Numbered from the stretch's first letter, positions 40,996-52,140 are shown. The stretch is 64,000 nucleotides of DNA from Uliginosibacterium gangwonense DSM 18521 (GCF_000373965.1 NZ_KB892837.1:904-64903); one strand, 5' to 3'. Translations and numbers: made by a program. The notes: a model not told the origin generated them from the sequence alone.

Positions 40996-41778
40996 ATGGT
41001 TATAGCTTATTGCCCTTCAATCTATCGACTTGCACATACTATGGGACTGGATGGCGTAGAACTTGTCATGGCAACAGAAGAGGCCTTTGATATCAGCATC
41101 GCAGATGAAGAGGCATGGGAGATCAGGACAGTCGGGCAACTGGAAGATCTTGTTCTCGCCAAGTTGCATGTACAAGACGCAAGCAAGCATACAAGGCCGT
41201 ACTGCCTGAGTAGTTTCAGCTTTTATCGGTTCCGGGCCGCATTACAGAAGCACGCAGGAATCCCTCGACGAAGCATAACCCCGACAACCCACCTGGAAGA
41301 TGTCCTGCCTTCGGACAATAGACAGGCTTTATGGTTACGGCTAGGGCAAGAATTAGACTGGAAACTGCCTGCTCTGGAACACCCTGCGTGGTTGAATTAC
41401 AGCTTTACCACCCTGTTTGTTAGCATTGTCTTCGCGGCACTCGGTTTGCATATTCCTGGGAAGCTTGTCGTTGAGTTATGCGTATTTTTCGGCCTGATGG
41501 CGATCCCTCTCCTTGCCTTGGCGTATCGTAGAACAGCACCATTGGTAACCAAACAACCTAGCCCAAGCCTGACTGTCAGAGGCCTTGTAGAAGGTGTGCT
41601 GAGTATGAATTTTGGCCGAATCAAGTCGCAGCATGAAGCTCAACTCAAGGGGAAACAGGCCTGGCGCACAGATGAAGTTCTGCAAATGGTGCGCCGAATC
41701 ATCGCTGAACAACTCGATGTGGAATTGGCGGAAGTCATTCCCAGTGCGCGTTTTATAGAAGACCTGCACATGGATTAA
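40996..41778 (+). CDS. Membrane protein with circularly permuted acyl-carrier-like halves
   Basis: A 260-residue protein. Near its N-terminus is the second half of an acyl carrier protein fold (MGLDGVELVMATEEAFDISI, normally just after the phosphopantetheine Ser), in the middle two transmembrane helices (~130-175), and at the C-terminus the first half (VRRIIAEQLDVELAEVIPSA, RFIEDLHMD then stop), ending exactly where the DSL Ser site would begin. The attachment Ser is absent in both halves (GLDG, HMD-stop). It may be a pseudo-carrier or a truncation of a longer ACP. Function unknown. Confidence 0.65.
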   Translation: MVIAYCPSIYRLAHTMGLDGVELVMATEEAFDISIADEEAWEIRTVGQLEDLVLAKLHVQDASKHTRPYCLSSFSFYRFRAALQKHAGIPRRSITPTTHLEDVLPSDNRQALWLRLGQELDWKLPALEHPAWLNYSFTTLFVSIVFAALGLHIPGKLVVELCVFFGLMAIPLLALAYRRTAPLVTKQPSPSLTVRGLVEGVLSMNFGRIKSQHEAQLKGKQAWRTDEVLQMVRRIIAEQLDVELAEVIPSARFIEDLHMD

Positions 41779-41890
41779 TCAACCAATGCTCGTCAATCTA
41801 GGCTCAAGGCAAATTCCCTGCACCTGCTGGCATCGTTTTACCGGACGGATACTTGCACAATGCGTATCACTAAAGCACAGGACGTATGAG

Positions 41891-42283
41891 ATGAAGATTG
41901 AGCACTTTGCCATCTGGGCGCGTGACATTGAACGGCTAAAAGACTTTTATGTTCAATATTTTGGTGCGATAGCCAACGACCGTTATGTCAACGAAAAAAA
42001 ACAGTATCGATCCTACTTCCTGTGTTTTGGCGATGGTGCCCGGCTGGAGTTGATGCAGCGACCCGATATTGCTGAACACCCCGCGCGCGGGCAAGACACC
42101 CAGTATTTCGGTTATGCCCACATGGCTATTTCGGTGGGCTCAGAAGACAAGGTCGATATGCTGACCCAGAAATTGATCGCAGATGGCTACACCCGGCTGG
42201 ATGGGCCACGCGAAACAGGTGATGGATATTACGAAAGCGTGGTGCAAGATCCAGAAGGCAATCGGATTGAGATCACGGTATAA
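41891..42283 (+). CDS. VOC/glyoxalase-fold protein
   Basis: A 130-residue vicinal-oxygen-chelate protein with two beta-alpha-beta-beta-beta units. Candidate metal ligands: His in IEHFAIWARD, Glu in ARLELMQRP, His in GYAHMAISV and Glu in EGNRIEITV, the glyoxalase I pattern. Substrate unknown. Start 41891 follows AGGA at eight bases; the reading from 41786 adds an unlikely N-terminus. Confidence 0.85.
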   Translation: MKIEHFAIWARDIERLKDFYVQYFGAIANDRYVNEKKQYRSYFLCFGDGARLELMQRPDIAEHPARGQDTQYFGYAHMAISVGSEDKVDMLTQKLIADGYTRLDGPRETGDGYYESVVQDPEGNRIEITV

Positions 42284-42287
42284 AGCA

Positions 42288-42803
42288 CTACGCAAGCGAT
42301 GAAGTGGTGCTGCCAGGCGTCGGAGGATCGGCTTTTCTCATGAGTACAGCGCTGCCATAGCATTCCGGGGGCACCGCTTGGCTTTCCAGCTCGAAACCAT
42401 GCCCTGCCCAGAAGTGCTTGGCTTCTCCCACGGCCACCAAACGGACCTCTGGTAACTGTAGCCGTTGCGATGATTGCTGTACTGCCTGCAGCAATAAGCC
42501 TGCAATGCCCTTGCCACGCTGGCTCGGCGCAACAGCAAGATCATGAATGAACAAATGATCGACTTGCCCTGGCGTGCCTAGCGGTATATGCAACTCTGGT
42601 GGAGTGCCTTGCCAGGGGTGGGAGAATACATACCCAGCGATCTGGCTGGCGCACTCCACTACAAAGCAATGTTGCGGCCCCAGGGCCAAGTGGCTTGCCA
42701 GTGCCTCTTTTGGCTCGTGGTACTTTGGAGGGTAGGCTGCGCACTGCACAGCCCACACACCTGCCAGATCAGTGTGCCGCATGGCACGCAGATTCAGGCT
42801 CAT
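42288..42803 (-). CDS. GNAT-family N-acetyltransferase
   Basis: A 171-residue acyl-CoA-dependent acetyltransferase with motif A HDLAVAPSQRGKGIAGLLLQ (the Q/RxxGxG pyrophosphate loop) and the terminal HFWAGHGFELES segment. Substrate cannot be told. It lies eight bases downstream of the hemB stop in the same direction, and ends opposite the VOC gene. Confidence 0.85.
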   Translation of the reverse strand: MSLNLRAMRHTDLAGVWAVQCAAYPPKYHEPKEALASHLALGPQHCFVVECASQIAGYVFSHPWQGTPPELHIPLGTPGQVDHLFIHDLAVAPSQRGKGIAGLLLQAVQQSSQRLQLPEVRLVAVGEAKHFWAGHGFELESQAVPPECYGSAVLMRKADPPTPGSTTSSLA

Positions 42804-42810
42804 AGCAAAC

Positions 42811-43842
<1,032 letters not shown>

Positions 43843-43894
43843 TTACATTTGTTTACAAGATTAGGGTGAAACTTTTTGGATCGTTGACGATCAT

Positions 43895-44018
43895 AGGTAC
43901 AGGTAACGCAAGTTACCGCCCGCTTCACCTCCCTGAGCGGGCACCTGATTGAACTCCCCCGGGTCATTCAGGTTATTTCGCCCCGGCGTGCCCCCTCACG
44001 CCGGGGTTTTATTTTTTT
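43895..44018 (+). ncRNA. Candidate small RNA with four consecutive stem-loops
   Basis: Plus strand: GGTAAC/GTTACC (43902-43917), GCCCGC/GCGGGC with loop TTCACCTCCCTGA (43918-43942), ACCTGA/TCAGGT with a loop containing CTCCCCC (43943-43973), then a terminator CCCCGGCGTG/CACGCCGGGG plus TTTTATTTTTTT (43981-44018). Two loops carry CCTCC-type sequence complementary to Shine-Dalgarno sites, as in Hfq-dependent target-binding sRNAs of Neisseria. No protein frame fits. Terminator is strong; sRNA identity is inferred. Confidence 0.6.
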
Positions 44019-44635
44019 CAGTCCGGGAAAATAACCCGGTTCTCGTCATCCAGCCAGCTCCCCACCACCTGCTCGGCCTCGTCTGCGCCGATCTTTTTCA
44101 GGCTAGAGAACAGCTGCACGGTGATGTTATCGCCCCAGGCGGGCAAAGCCTTCTTGGTCTGGGCAAGGGTTTGGGCGCCTTCACTACGGGTCAGCTTGTC
44201 GCTTTTGGTCAGCAATACATGGATGGGCCTACCCGAAGGTGCAAACCAGTCGAGCATCTGGCAATCCAGTTTTGTCAGCGGCCGACGCGAATCCATGATC
44301 AGCACCAGACCAATCAGGTTTTTACGTTGCGTCAGGTATTGCTCCAGCAAACGAACCCATTGCTTGCGGATAGCCTCGGGCACCTGGGCGTAACCATAGC
44401 CAGGCAAATCGACCAGGGCGGCTCCATTGGTCATGCGGAAAATATTGATCAGCTGGGTGCGCCCTGGGGTTTTACTGACAAAAGCCAGCCGGGTATGCCC
44501 CACAAGCGTATTGATCGCACTCGACTTTCCCGCATTGGAGCGGCCAGCAAAAGCGATCTCAGCCCCTCTGGGTGGAGGCAGATCTTGAGGTTTGGCAATC
44601 GAGATTTCAAATTGGGCGTTACGAAACAGTGGCAT
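44018..44635 (-). CDS. engB: Ribosome biogenesis GTPase YihA/EngB
   Basis: A 205-residue GTPase needed for 50S assembly. G1 GRSNAGKSS, G3 DLPGYGYA, G4 TKSD, G5 SSLKK all visible. Start 44635 is used because family members begin at the MPLFRNAQF strand; the extension to 44671 has no ribosome site. Divergent from cytochrome c4, a linkage common in Beta- and Gammaproteobacteria. Confidence 0.95.
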   Translation of the reverse strand: MPLFRNAQFEISIAKPQDLPPPRGAEIAFAGRSNAGKSSAINTLVGHTRLAFVSKTPGRTQLINIFRMTNGAALVDLPGYGYAQVPEAIRKQWVRLLEQYLTQRKNLIGLVLIMDSRRPLTKLDCQMLDWFAPSGRPIHVLLTKSDKLTRSEGAQTLAQTKKALPAWGDNITVQLFSSLKKIGADEAEQVVGSWLDDENRVIFPD

Positions 44636-44731
44636 GGATGTAATTAGAATGTGGCGACGACTGCCCGCCAATTGATAGGGTGGTATAGAATATCAGGATT
44701 CGAGAACGCCACACCCCAAATAGAGGTGACA

Positions 44732-45355
44732 ATGATTGCGCGCACTTTTGCACTACTTACCCTGACAATCACCGCTGCTCACGCTGAGGTCGCAAAAATC
44801 GACCCAGCCAAAGCCAAACAGACTGCTGAACAAGTCTGCGCAGCCTGCCACACGGCTGACGGCAACAGCGTCAACCCAATGTATCCCAAGCTGGCGGGGC
44901 AGCACCAGGAATACATCACCAAGCAGTTACATAACTTCAAGGCTGCCAATGGCAAGCCAGCCGAGCGTAACAATCCGATCATGCTGGGCATGGCCACACC
45001 TTTGACGGAAGAAGACATCAAAGGACTTGCTGCTTACTTCTCACAGCAAAAGCTCAAACCCGACACGGCCAAGAACATGAAAACCGTGACGGTGGGCCAA
45101 AAGCTGTGGCGTGCAGGCGATGCCAGTAGAGGATTGCCCGCATGTGGTGGCTGCCACGGCCCCAGTGGCTTGGGCATCCCTGGTCAGTATCCCCGCCTGC
45201 AAGGGCAACTGTCAGGCTATGTGGAAACCCAACTGAAGAGTTTCCGCCTTGGCGAACGGGCCAATGACCCGAATGGAATGATGCGCGCAGTTGCCTCTCA
45301 CCTGACGGACACGGAAATCCAGGCTGTAGCGGATTACGTTGCCGGTTTGCGCTGA
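44732..45355 (+). CDS. Dihaem cytochrome c4
   Basis: A 207-residue periplasmic electron carrier: signal peptide ~1-18 (FALLTLTITAAHA), then two c-type domains with CAACH and CGGCH haem sites and Met ligands in the LGMATPL and GMMRAVASHLT segments. It passes electrons from the bc1 complex to terminal oxidases. Start 44732 follows GAGGTGAC. Followed by its own terminator. Confidence 0.93.
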   Translation: MIARTFALLTLTITAAHAEVAKIDPAKAKQTAEQVCAACHTADGNSVNPMYPKLAGQHQEYITKQLHNFKAANGKPAERNNPIMLGMATPLTEEDIKGLAAYFSQQKLKPDTAKNMKTVTVGQKLWRAGDASRGLPACGGCHGPSGLGIPGQYPRLQGQLSGYVETQLKSFRLGERANDPNGMMRAVASHLTDTEIQAVADYVAGLR

Positions 45356-45381
45356 GCATCTCTGCCAACAACCCAAAGCAA

Positions 45382-45414
45382 CCACGCCCTACAAAATAAA
45401 GCTGGGCGTGGTTT
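45382..45414 (+). terminator. Terminator after cytochrome c4
   Basis: CCACGCCC/GGGCGTGG stem then TTT. Convergent with the UPF0303 gene. Confidence 0.7.
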
Positions 45415-45443
45415 CCACGCAGCGTCCATTTAGTTGCCGGGAT

Positions 45444-45941
45444 TTATTCGGCAGGCAGGCGAACGTCCTCATAAGGCAGTTTGAGATAACGGGCAATCGC
45501 CTCAACCAGCATTTCATGGTCATCCCGTTGAGCCAAGCCAGACAGGCCAATGCTACCCACCACCCCTACCCCTTTTACCCGGATGGGGAAACAGCCGCCA
45601 TGCGCTGCGTAATCAGTCACGCTCAGGCCATAGCGCTCCAGCAAGGACGTTTCCCGTTGCTGCAACCCCAGACCTACCGCGTATGAACTACGGTAGAACC
45701 GTTGCACCACATTGCGCTTACGGCGTAGCCATTCATTATTGTCCGGTGTAGTCCCCACCATGGAGAACGAGAACACCGAGACCTCTCCGAGCTGGATATG
45801 AACTGCAACCACTGCACTCTTGGCCTCCGCTACGGCTCTGAGGGCACACCCCAGATCCCAGGCTGTTGATGCATCGAATTTGTCAAACTGGAGCAAGGCC
45901 TCCTGCTTGGCAAGCATTTCAAGATCGCTTTGAATCGACAT
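45444..45941 (-). CDS. UPF0303/haem-degrading-domain protein
   Basis: A 165-residue protein of the UPF0303 (HbpS/GlcG-like) family: LEMLAKQEALLQFDKFDAST, GTTPDNNEWLRRKRNVVQRF, DYAAHGGCFPIRVKGVG. Members bind haem or corrinoids in some cases; function here unproved. Start 45941 chosen at the conserved MSIQSDLEML. Confidence 0.85.
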   Translation of the reverse strand: MSIQSDLEMLAKQEALLQFDKFDASTAWDLGCALRAVAEAKSAVVAVHIQLGEVSVFSFSMVGTTPDNNEWLRRKRNVVQRFYRSSYAVGLGLQQRETSLLERYGLSVTDYAAHGGCFPIRVKGVGVVGSIGLSGLAQRDDHEMLVEAIARYLKLPYEDVRLPAE

Positions 45942-46047
45942 GGCTCTTCTGTTCCCTTTCTCCATCTACCGATGATTGACTGACTTGAGGGGCGCGCGTA
46001 CAAAGCAAAAAAATCGGCGCCCCTACGAAACAGCACCAACACACATA

Positions 46048-47232
46048 TTAGCGGTGGCTCAATAGCCCATCCAACATCTCCAGCATTTTATCGATTTCCG
46101 CTGCGCTCACATTCAATGCGGGCATAAACCGCAGCAGATTTTCCCGAGGAGAATTCAATAGCAGCCCCTCCGGGTGCAATTCTCGCGCTTTCTTGACGAT
46201 GCTGCCGCCTGAAGCATCGGATAGCATCAACGCACGCAACAACCCTACCCCGCGCTCCCCGGGCAAGCCATGGTGTTGAGCCAACACCTGAAGGCCATTG
46301 GAGAGCTGGATTGCGCGCTCACGCACACACTCAAGAAATCCCGGTGTAAGCAATTGCTCCAACACTGCCACTCCGACAGCCGTCATTAAAGGATTACCGT
46401 TGTAGGTTCCCCCTTGGTCGCCGTGTTCAAAGCAGCAGACCTCTTTCTTGGCCAACAAAGCGGCCAGTGGAACGCCTGCACCAATCCCCTTGGCCAGACT
46501 CATGATGTCTGGCTCAATGCCAGCCTGTTCATGGTAGAAGAGCGTACCGCAACGCCCCATGCCGGTTTGTACCTCATCCATAATCAAAAGGATGCCATGC
46601 TCTTGTGTCAGGCGACGTAGGCCTTGCAGAAACGCTGGCGTGGCGGGAATCACCCCCGCTTCGCCTTGAATGGGTTCCAGCATCACGGCAACAGTTTGTG
46701 GGCCGATCAAGGCTTCCACAGACTCCAAGTCGTTATAAATTGCCTTGGGAAACCCCGGCACCTTTGGCGAAAAGAGTTGGTCCCAACCTGCTTTGCCGGA
46801 GGCTGCCATGGTCGCCAGCGTTCGGCCATGGAATCCATTGACGAAAGTGATGATCTCGTGCGCACCTGAGCGGTTTTTGCGCCCCCACTTACGTGCCAGC
46901 TTGATCGCCCCCTCGTTGGCTTCTGCCCCCGTATTGCAGAAAAACACGCGGTCAAAGACCGAATGTTCCACCAGCATTTGCGCAAGTTTCATCGAAGGTA
47001 GGTTGAAGAAAGCGGGGCTGGGATTCACCAATTGCTGGGCCTGTTCCGCCAGTGCCTTTTGCACCACCTGAGGCGAATGCCCCAGGCAGTTCACCGCCCA
47101 ACCTTGCACAAAATCCAGATAGGACTTGCCGTCCCCATCCTGTAACCAGCTTCCATGCCCTGCCACAAAAACCAGATCCGGACGCGCCGTAATTTCCATC
47201 AGTGCGTGGGTTTCCTTCAAATTGAATTTCAT
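46048..47232 (-). CDS. argD: Acetylornithine-type class III aminotransferase
   Basis: A 394-residue PLP enzyme: [58 protein letters not shown], and the PLP lysine in [16 protein letters not shown]. It transaminates N-acetylornithine (arginine synthesis) or a close substrate such as succinylornithine. Start 47232 has AAGGG upstream. A terminator-like hairpin lies in its 5' leader. Confidence 0.88.
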   Translation of the reverse strand: MKFNLKETHALMEITARPDLVFVAGHGSWLQDGDGKSYLDFVQGWAVNCLGHSPQVVQKALAEQAQQLVNPSPAFFNLPSMKLAQMLVEHSVFDRVFFCNTGAEANEGAIKLARKWGRKNRSGAHEIITFVNGFHGRTLATMAASGKAGWDQLFSPKVPGFPKAIYNDLESVEALIGPQTVAVMLEPIQGEAGVIPATPAFLQGLRRLTQEHGILLIMDEVQTGMGRCGTLFYHEQAGIEPDIMSLAKGIGAGVPLAALLAKKEVCCFEHGDQGGTYNGNPLMTAVGVAVLEQLLTPGFLECVRERAIQLSNGLQVLAQHHGLPGERGVGLLRALMLSDASGGSIVKKARELHPEGLLLNSPRENLLRFMPALNVSAAEIDKMLEMLDGLLSHR

Positions 47233-47260
47233 GCTGACCCTTTCCTGGACACACAAAAGA

Positions 47261-47292
47261 AAAAAGGCCACGAGAGCTACTCGTGGCCTTTT
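47261..47292 (-). terminator. Terminator-like hairpin in the argD leader
   Basis: AAAAGGCCACGAG/CTCGTGGCCTTTT; in the mRNA strand it is followed by TTTTTTCTTTT and lies ~30 bases before the argD start. It ends an upstream transcript or attenuates argD. Confidence 0.7.
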
Positions 47293-47627
47293 GGCGTGGC
47301 GCCTAATCAATTGATCTTTAGCGCCATTCTCCAGACATGCACGAACGCCCTTGTGGCTTCAGACAAGGGCGGCGTCGCAATGCAAAAATGGAGAAAAGTT
47401 TCATAAGGAAGAATATGGCATAGATGCGGCAGTGCATCAATCCCTTTTCCGTTATCAAACGGCAATCTACTGCGATTAAAGTACTACGCCAATCGTTTGA
47501 TAGCATTCTCAAGAAAGTGCCGTTCGGCGGTTGTTGATAAATTCTGATACAAAAAAATGGGCACTGTAGCAAAATACGCCGAAAGGCATAAATTGATCAC
47601 TGACTTAGCATTAGAGATCAGAGTCCC

Positions 47628-48357
47628 ATGATCATTGGGCCGAACATGGTGAAGTTTGATTTCCTCTTATGGCCCAACAGTTTTGAAACTCGGTTCGCAA
47701 GGGACTGCAAGGTTTCACCCGCACTGCACATCTCTGGCGAAAAGCCCGCTTACTTGTTGGTGGAGAAAATTTGCCGTGGCAGAGGATGATCGGGATTGGG
47801 CAGAATACCCAGGCGGATGGGCGCGCCAGACGACGCAATTGCGCTGCGGCACCCGCCCACATGTGCAATTACCTCCAGAACCCTTGCTCAAGCTTGAATA
47901 TGAGCAATGGCACAACCGAGGCACATGCCCCTTCCGCACCGGTCTGGCGAAAACAACATGGCAGCTTGCGCAGGCCACCAGTCTGGCAGGCAAACATGGC
48001 TTGGGTGGCCGGGATGACATTCTGGTTGTACTGGCGCTCCCGCTCCGGCCTCAATACCACCAAGGCTGGGCGCTTGCTGCATTATTCATGCAGCGCATCC
48101 GGGTCGTTGAGATGGAATGCATCAAAGACACCGCCATTGTGACGGAAATGTCTTTCTCCACGCATGTTCCCCATGAGCGGGAGCAATTCCTGTCGGTGCT
48201 TCTTGATGCCGCCCAACATGCCGTGCTTGACATATGGCATGTGCCAAAATTAGGTATTAATGATGCAGTGTTGAAAAAACACGCCCACTGGCTGCAAGAC
48301 AGGGATTTCAACTTTTCCAACCGGAATTCCCCGCAATCCTCCTCACTCCCATAAGGG
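47628..48357 (+). pseudogene. Decayed ORF with apparent frameshift
   Basis: Two coding-like segments in different frames: 47628-47789 (MIIGPNMVKFDFLLWPNSFE..., ends ICRGRG) and ~47775-48357 (AEDDRDWAEYPGGW ... DILVVLALPLRPQYHQGWAL). Codon use in each looks coding, and they would join with one frameshift near 47780. No family recognised. Could also be two separate small genes. Confidence 0.4.
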
Positions 48358-48360
48358 CAA

Positions 48361-48614
48361 GTGGTATCCAGTTCGACGATGGTTCTGGAATCTATCAATG
48401 ACATCACGGCCGCATTGAGGGAGCAATCCAAGGCCAATACCAGCGTGGCACAAAGCGTTGAGCAAATCGCCCAGATGTCTGAGCGTGTCTTCGCTGAAGT
48501 CAGTCAAGCGGCCAGTACCGCAACAGAGTCCGCGCCTTGGCAGATGATCTTCTCTGTAATGTGGAAGGATTCAAACTGGGGACACATCTGAATCAATCTG
48601 TAGATTCGTTGTAA
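48361..48614 (+). pseudogene. Frameshifted C-terminus of a methyl-accepting chemotaxis protein
   Basis: ESINDITAALREQSKANTSV, AQSVEQIAQMSERVFAEVSQ is the conserved end of the MCP signalling domain; the family ending (LADDLLCNVEGFKLGTHLNQ then SVDSL, stop) follows in another frame after ~48537. The receptor's sensor, HAMP and hairpin tip are missing, so it is a dead remnant. Confidence 0.8.
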
Positions 48615-48659
48615 GGATTTCAGCAAACCAGGGGCGCTACCTGTAGAATTCGCGCCGTC

Positions 48660-50783
48660 ATGCAAACAGATCCCCGCCCCATCATGGATTGGCCGCGCTT
48701 TCGCGCCGATCTCTCGTCTGCCCCCTTCCTCCCCATGTCCCGCAAGGAAATGGACAAACTGGGGTGGGATTCATGCGACATCATTCTGGTCACTGGGGAC
48801 GCCTACATAGACCACCCCAGCTTTGGGATGGCCTTGGTCGGACGTTTGTTGGAGGCACAAGGCTTCCGCGTAGGCATTATCAGCCAGCCGGATTGGCACA
48901 GCGCCGAAGCTTTCCGTGCGCTGGGGCGGCCCAATCTGTATTTTGGCGTTACCGCAGGAAACATGGATTCGCTGATCAACCACTACACAGCGGATCGTAA
49001 GCCACGCTCAGACGATGCCTATACCGCAGGCGGCTTGGCCGGTAAGCGCCCGGACCGGGCTGTGACCGTCTACGCGCAACGCGCCCGCGAGGCTTTTCCG
49101 GGTACTCCGGTCATCCTTGGCAGCATTGAAGCTTCCCTGCGTAGAATCGCCCAGTACGATTACTGGAGTGACAAGGTTCGTCGTTCGGTACTCCCGGACT
49201 CCAAAGCAGACATGCTGATCTTTGGCAATGCCGAACGCGCTTTGCTGGCACTCTCCCACCGGATGGCAGCCGGGGAATCCATCAGCCAGATTCGTGACCT
49301 GCGCGGCACGGCTTTCATGGTCAAGCGGGACTGGCTGCCTGCCGAAGATTGGCATGAAGTTGACTCCCTCAGCCTGGATCGCCCGGGCGCAGTCGAGCCT
49401 CATCCCGATCCCTATGCCATGACCCCGGAAAAGGGGGATAAGCCAGGGGATACCCCTGTCCAGATCATTCCCGCCGCCGCACGTGTTGCTGCCCGCAAGG
49501 CACAACGTGCGAAAACAGTGGTACGTCTACAAGCCTACGAGGCCGTGTCTGAGGACAAGGTACTTTATGCCCACAATTCGCGGGTATTTCACCTGGAATC
49601 TAATCCTGGCAACGCCCGAGCCTTGCGGCAGGCGCATGGCGAGCGGGATGTGTGGCTCAACCCACCGCCGATTCCACTGAGCACGGAGGAGATGGACTAT
49701 GTCTACGCCTGTCCATTTGCCCGTGCGCCGCATCCATCTTATGGGCAGGCGCGTATCCCGGCGTGGGAGATGATTCGTTTCTCGATCAACATCATGCGCG
49801 GCTGCTTCGGCGGCTGCACCTTCTGCTCCATTACCGAGCATGAGGGCCGCATCATCCAGAGCAGATCGCACGCATCCATTCTCAAAGAGATTGAAGAGAT
49901 CCGCGACAAGATACCGGACTTCAAGGGGCATATCTCGGACCTGGGCGGCCCCACGGCCAACATGTACCGCATGGCGTGCAAGAGCAAGGCAATCGAGACT
50001 TCCTGTCGCAAACTCTCATGCGTCTACCCGGATATCTGCGAGAACCTCAACACCGATCACAGTTCGTTGATTTCGCTGTATCGCAAGGCCCGCGCCATTC
50101 CCGGCGTCAAGAAGATCACCATTGGCTCGGGCTTGCGCTATGACTTGGCAGTGCGTTCCCCGGAATATGTGAAGGAACTGGTCACCCATCATGTGAGTGG
50201 CCTGCTCAAGATAGCGCCTGAACATACGGAGGAAGGCCCGCTGTCCAAGATGATGAAGCCGGGGATCAGTAGCTTTGAGCGTTTCCGCAAGATGTTTGAA
50301 AAATATTCAAACGAAGCAGGCAAGGTCCAGCACCTTGTACCCTACTTCATTGCGGCCCACCCTGGGACTGCAGATGAAGACATGCTCAATCTGGCACTCT
50401 GGCTGAAGGCCAACAACTTCCGCCCTGATCAGGTTCAGACCTTCACGCCAACCCCGATGGCCATGGCAACAACCATGTATTACTCGCGCAAAAACCCCTT
50501 GCGCCGAGTTGCCAAGGATTCTGAAGATGTCGACACACCACGTCAGGCCAAACAACGGCGTCTACACAAAGCCCTGCTGCGTTACCACGACCCGGAGAAT
50601 TTTGAGTTGATCCGGGAGTTCCTCACCCAGATAGGGCGCAGAGACCTGATCGGCAATGGCCCCAAGCATCTTGTTCCCTGGGGGAGTACGGCAACACATA
50701 CCCCAAGCGTCCGCCCACAGCACAACAGGGCAAATCAGGCCAAGTCCCACAAAGGCTTGGCAGGCAAGCCTTCAAAACGGTAA
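48660..50783 (+). CDS. ygiQ: YgiQ-family radical SAM protein
   Basis: A 707-residue enzyme of the YgiQ family (UPF0313). Radical SAM cluster site [17 protein letters not shown] (Cys-x3-Cys-x2-Cys, ~residue 382), family blocks [17 protein letters not shown] at the N-terminus and [15 protein letters not shown] near the C-terminus. The reaction is not known in detail. Start at 48660 is the first ATG; promoter region is immediately upstream after the MCP remnant. Confidence 0.93.
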   Translation: MQTDPRPIMDWPRFRADLSSAPFLPMSRKEMDKLGWDSCDIILVTGDAYIDHPSFGMALVGRLLEAQGFRVGIISQPDWHSAEAFRALGRPNLYFGVTAGNMDSLINHYTADRKPRSDDAYTAGGLAGKRPDRAVTVYAQRAREAFPGTPVILGSIEASLRRIAQYDYWSDKVRRSVLPDSKADMLIFGNAERALLALSHRMAAGESISQIRDLRGTAFMVKRDWLPAEDWHEVDSLSLDRPGAVEPHPDPYAMTPEKGDKPGDTPVQIIPAAARVAARKAQRAKTVVRLQAYEAVSEDKVLYAHNSRVFHLESNPGNARALRQAHGERDVWLNPPPIPLSTEEMDYVYACPFARAPHPSYGQARIPAWEMIRFSINIMRGCFGGCTFCSITEHEGRIIQSRSHASILKEIEEIRDKIPDFKGHISDLGGPTANMYRMACKSKAIETSCRKLSCVYPDICENLNTDHSSLISLYRKARAIPGVKKITIGSGLRYDLAVRSPEYVKELVTHHVSGLLKIAPEHTEEGPLSKMMKPGISSFERFRKMFEKYSNEAGKVQHLVPYFIAAHPGTADEDMLNLALWLKANNFRPDQVQTFTPTPMAMATTMYYSRKNPLRRVAKDSEDVDTPRQAKQRRLHKALLRYHDPENFELIREFLTQIGRRDLIGNGPKHLVPWGSTATHTPSVRPQHNRANQAKSHKGLAGKPSKR

Positions 50784-50999
50784 ACGGCGCTTGGGTGTGG
50801 GTGCTGTGTTGGTCTTTGGCTGAGTAGGCGCTTCTTTTGTCACCTCAGCCCGCACCGGCTTGCGGGGCTCATTTTTATCGGCATTCGCAAAACGAAAGCG
50901 CCCTTCCAACTCGCAGCCGCGCATGCCAGGGTCGCACACGGCGCCCAGCACCTTCTGGCAGACGCCATTCAGATCATGGGGACAACTCCAGGCGCTCAT
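50772..50999 (-). CDS. Small conserved Cys-rich protein (75 aa)
   Basis: [37 protein letters not shown]: four Cys in a fixed pattern seen in a family of short betaproteobacterial proteins, followed by a basic, proline-rich tail ([16 protein letters not shown]). Possibly a metal-binding protein. Start with AGGAG eight bases upstream. Its 3' end overlaps ygiQ by 12 bases, convergent. Confidence 0.75.
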   Translation of the reverse strand: MSAWSCPHDLNGVCQKVLGAVCDPGMRGCELEGRFRFANADKNEPRKPVRAEVTKEAPTQPKTNTAPTPKRRLPF

Positions 51000-51132
51000 T
51001 TTGAGTCTCCTGCATACATAACGCGTTCATTTTGCCAGAGTAGGAAGCAGCTCTCCAGGGCATCAGCGGCACGAAGTAGCAATTGTTGTGTAGACTCGGG
51101 CTTTCGCCAGTCAATCAGCAGGTTTGGATTTC

Positions 51133-52125
51133 ATGAGCACACCTTCCAGCATCAAGACCATCACCTACCACGGTTTTACCCATGGCCCGCGCCTGTTGGT
51201 ATTGGGCGCAGTTCACGGCAACGAAATCTGCGGCAGTCGGGCCATCGAACGGATTTGCGCAGAAATCGACAGCGGCGCGCTGCGCTTAGAACGTGGTACG
51301 GTGACCTTTGTGCCCATCACCAACCCCCTGGCCTACATCCGCCAACAACGCGCAGGCGACCGCAACCTCAACCGCAATCTGCGCACCACCGGGGTTCCGC
51401 AGGATTTTGAGGACAAGCTCGGCAACGCACTGTGCCCCTTGCTGGAACGACATGACGTTCTGCTTGATCTACACTCCTTCCACACAGGAGGAGAGGCTTT
51501 TGCCATGCTGGGGCCGAATAACAACCAAGGTGATCTGGAGCCTTTCTCCCGAGCCACAGAAGAAGAAGCGCTGGCCACACGCCTCGGGCCACGGCGCATT
51601 GTTGAAGGCTGGCTGGACACCTATGCACGTGGCGTCAAAAAACGTACTGCCAACGCTTCCGCCTCGGAACGCGCCAACATGCTCAGCACCGACCCCGCAT
51701 ATGGTGTAGGCACTACCGAATACATGCGCTCACGCGGTGGCTATGCCATCACCCTGGAATGTGGTCAGCATGAAGCACCTGAAGCACCTGAAGTGGCATA
51801 CCAAGCGATTCGCAATACCCTCGCGCACCTGGGGCTCGCCCCCTTGCCTGCGCCCGCAGGCCGTACTGATCTTGAAGTATTGCGCATCTGCGAAGTCATC
51901 GACCGCAATCACCCGGACGACGCCTTTACCCATCCGTGGGCAAGTTTTGATCGCTTGAAGTCAGGTGATGTGATCGGCACCCGCCATGATGGAAGTACAG
52001 TTACCGCCCCCAGAGACGGCTTCATCCTGTTCCCCAACCCGAACTCACTGCCCGGCAATGAGTGGTTCTACTTTGCAGAGTTGAGTGATCGTACTGTAGA
52101 CGGCGTGCCTGCTTCGGCCCGCTGA
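51133..52125 (+). CDS. Succinylglutamate desuccinylase/aspartoacylase-family hydrolase
   Basis: A 330-residue zinc hydrolase: GAVHGNEICGSRA gives the HxxE zinc pair, GDRNLNRNLRTTG binds substrate carboxylate, LLDLHSFHTGGEAF holds the third His, and ITLECGQHEAPEA the catalytic Glu. It cleaves an N-acyl amino acid; exact substrate unknown. ATG at 51133 preferred over TTG at 51124. Terminator follows. Confidence 0.85.
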   Translation: MSTPSSIKTITYHGFTHGPRLLVLGAVHGNEICGSRAIERICAEIDSGALRLERGTVTFVPITNPLAYIRQQRAGDRNLNRNLRTTGVPQDFEDKLGNALCPLLERHDVLLDLHSFHTGGEAFAMLGPNNNQGDLEPFSRATEEEALATRLGPRRIVEGWLDTYARGVKKRTANASASERANMLSTDPAYGVGTTEYMRSRGGYAITLECGQHEAPEAPEVAYQAIRNTLAHLGLAPLPAPAGRTDLEVLRICEVIDRNHPDDAFTHPWASFDRLKSGDVIGTRHDGSTVTAPRDGFILFPNPNSLPGNEWFYFAELSDRTVDGVPASAR

Positions 52126-52140
52126 TAGTTCAAACTATAA

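Noticed and set aside
48051-48437. 128-codon minus-strand frame
   Set aside because: Runs antisense to the recognisable chemotaxis remnant and decayed ORF; Ser/Cys-rich composition typical of a shadow frame.
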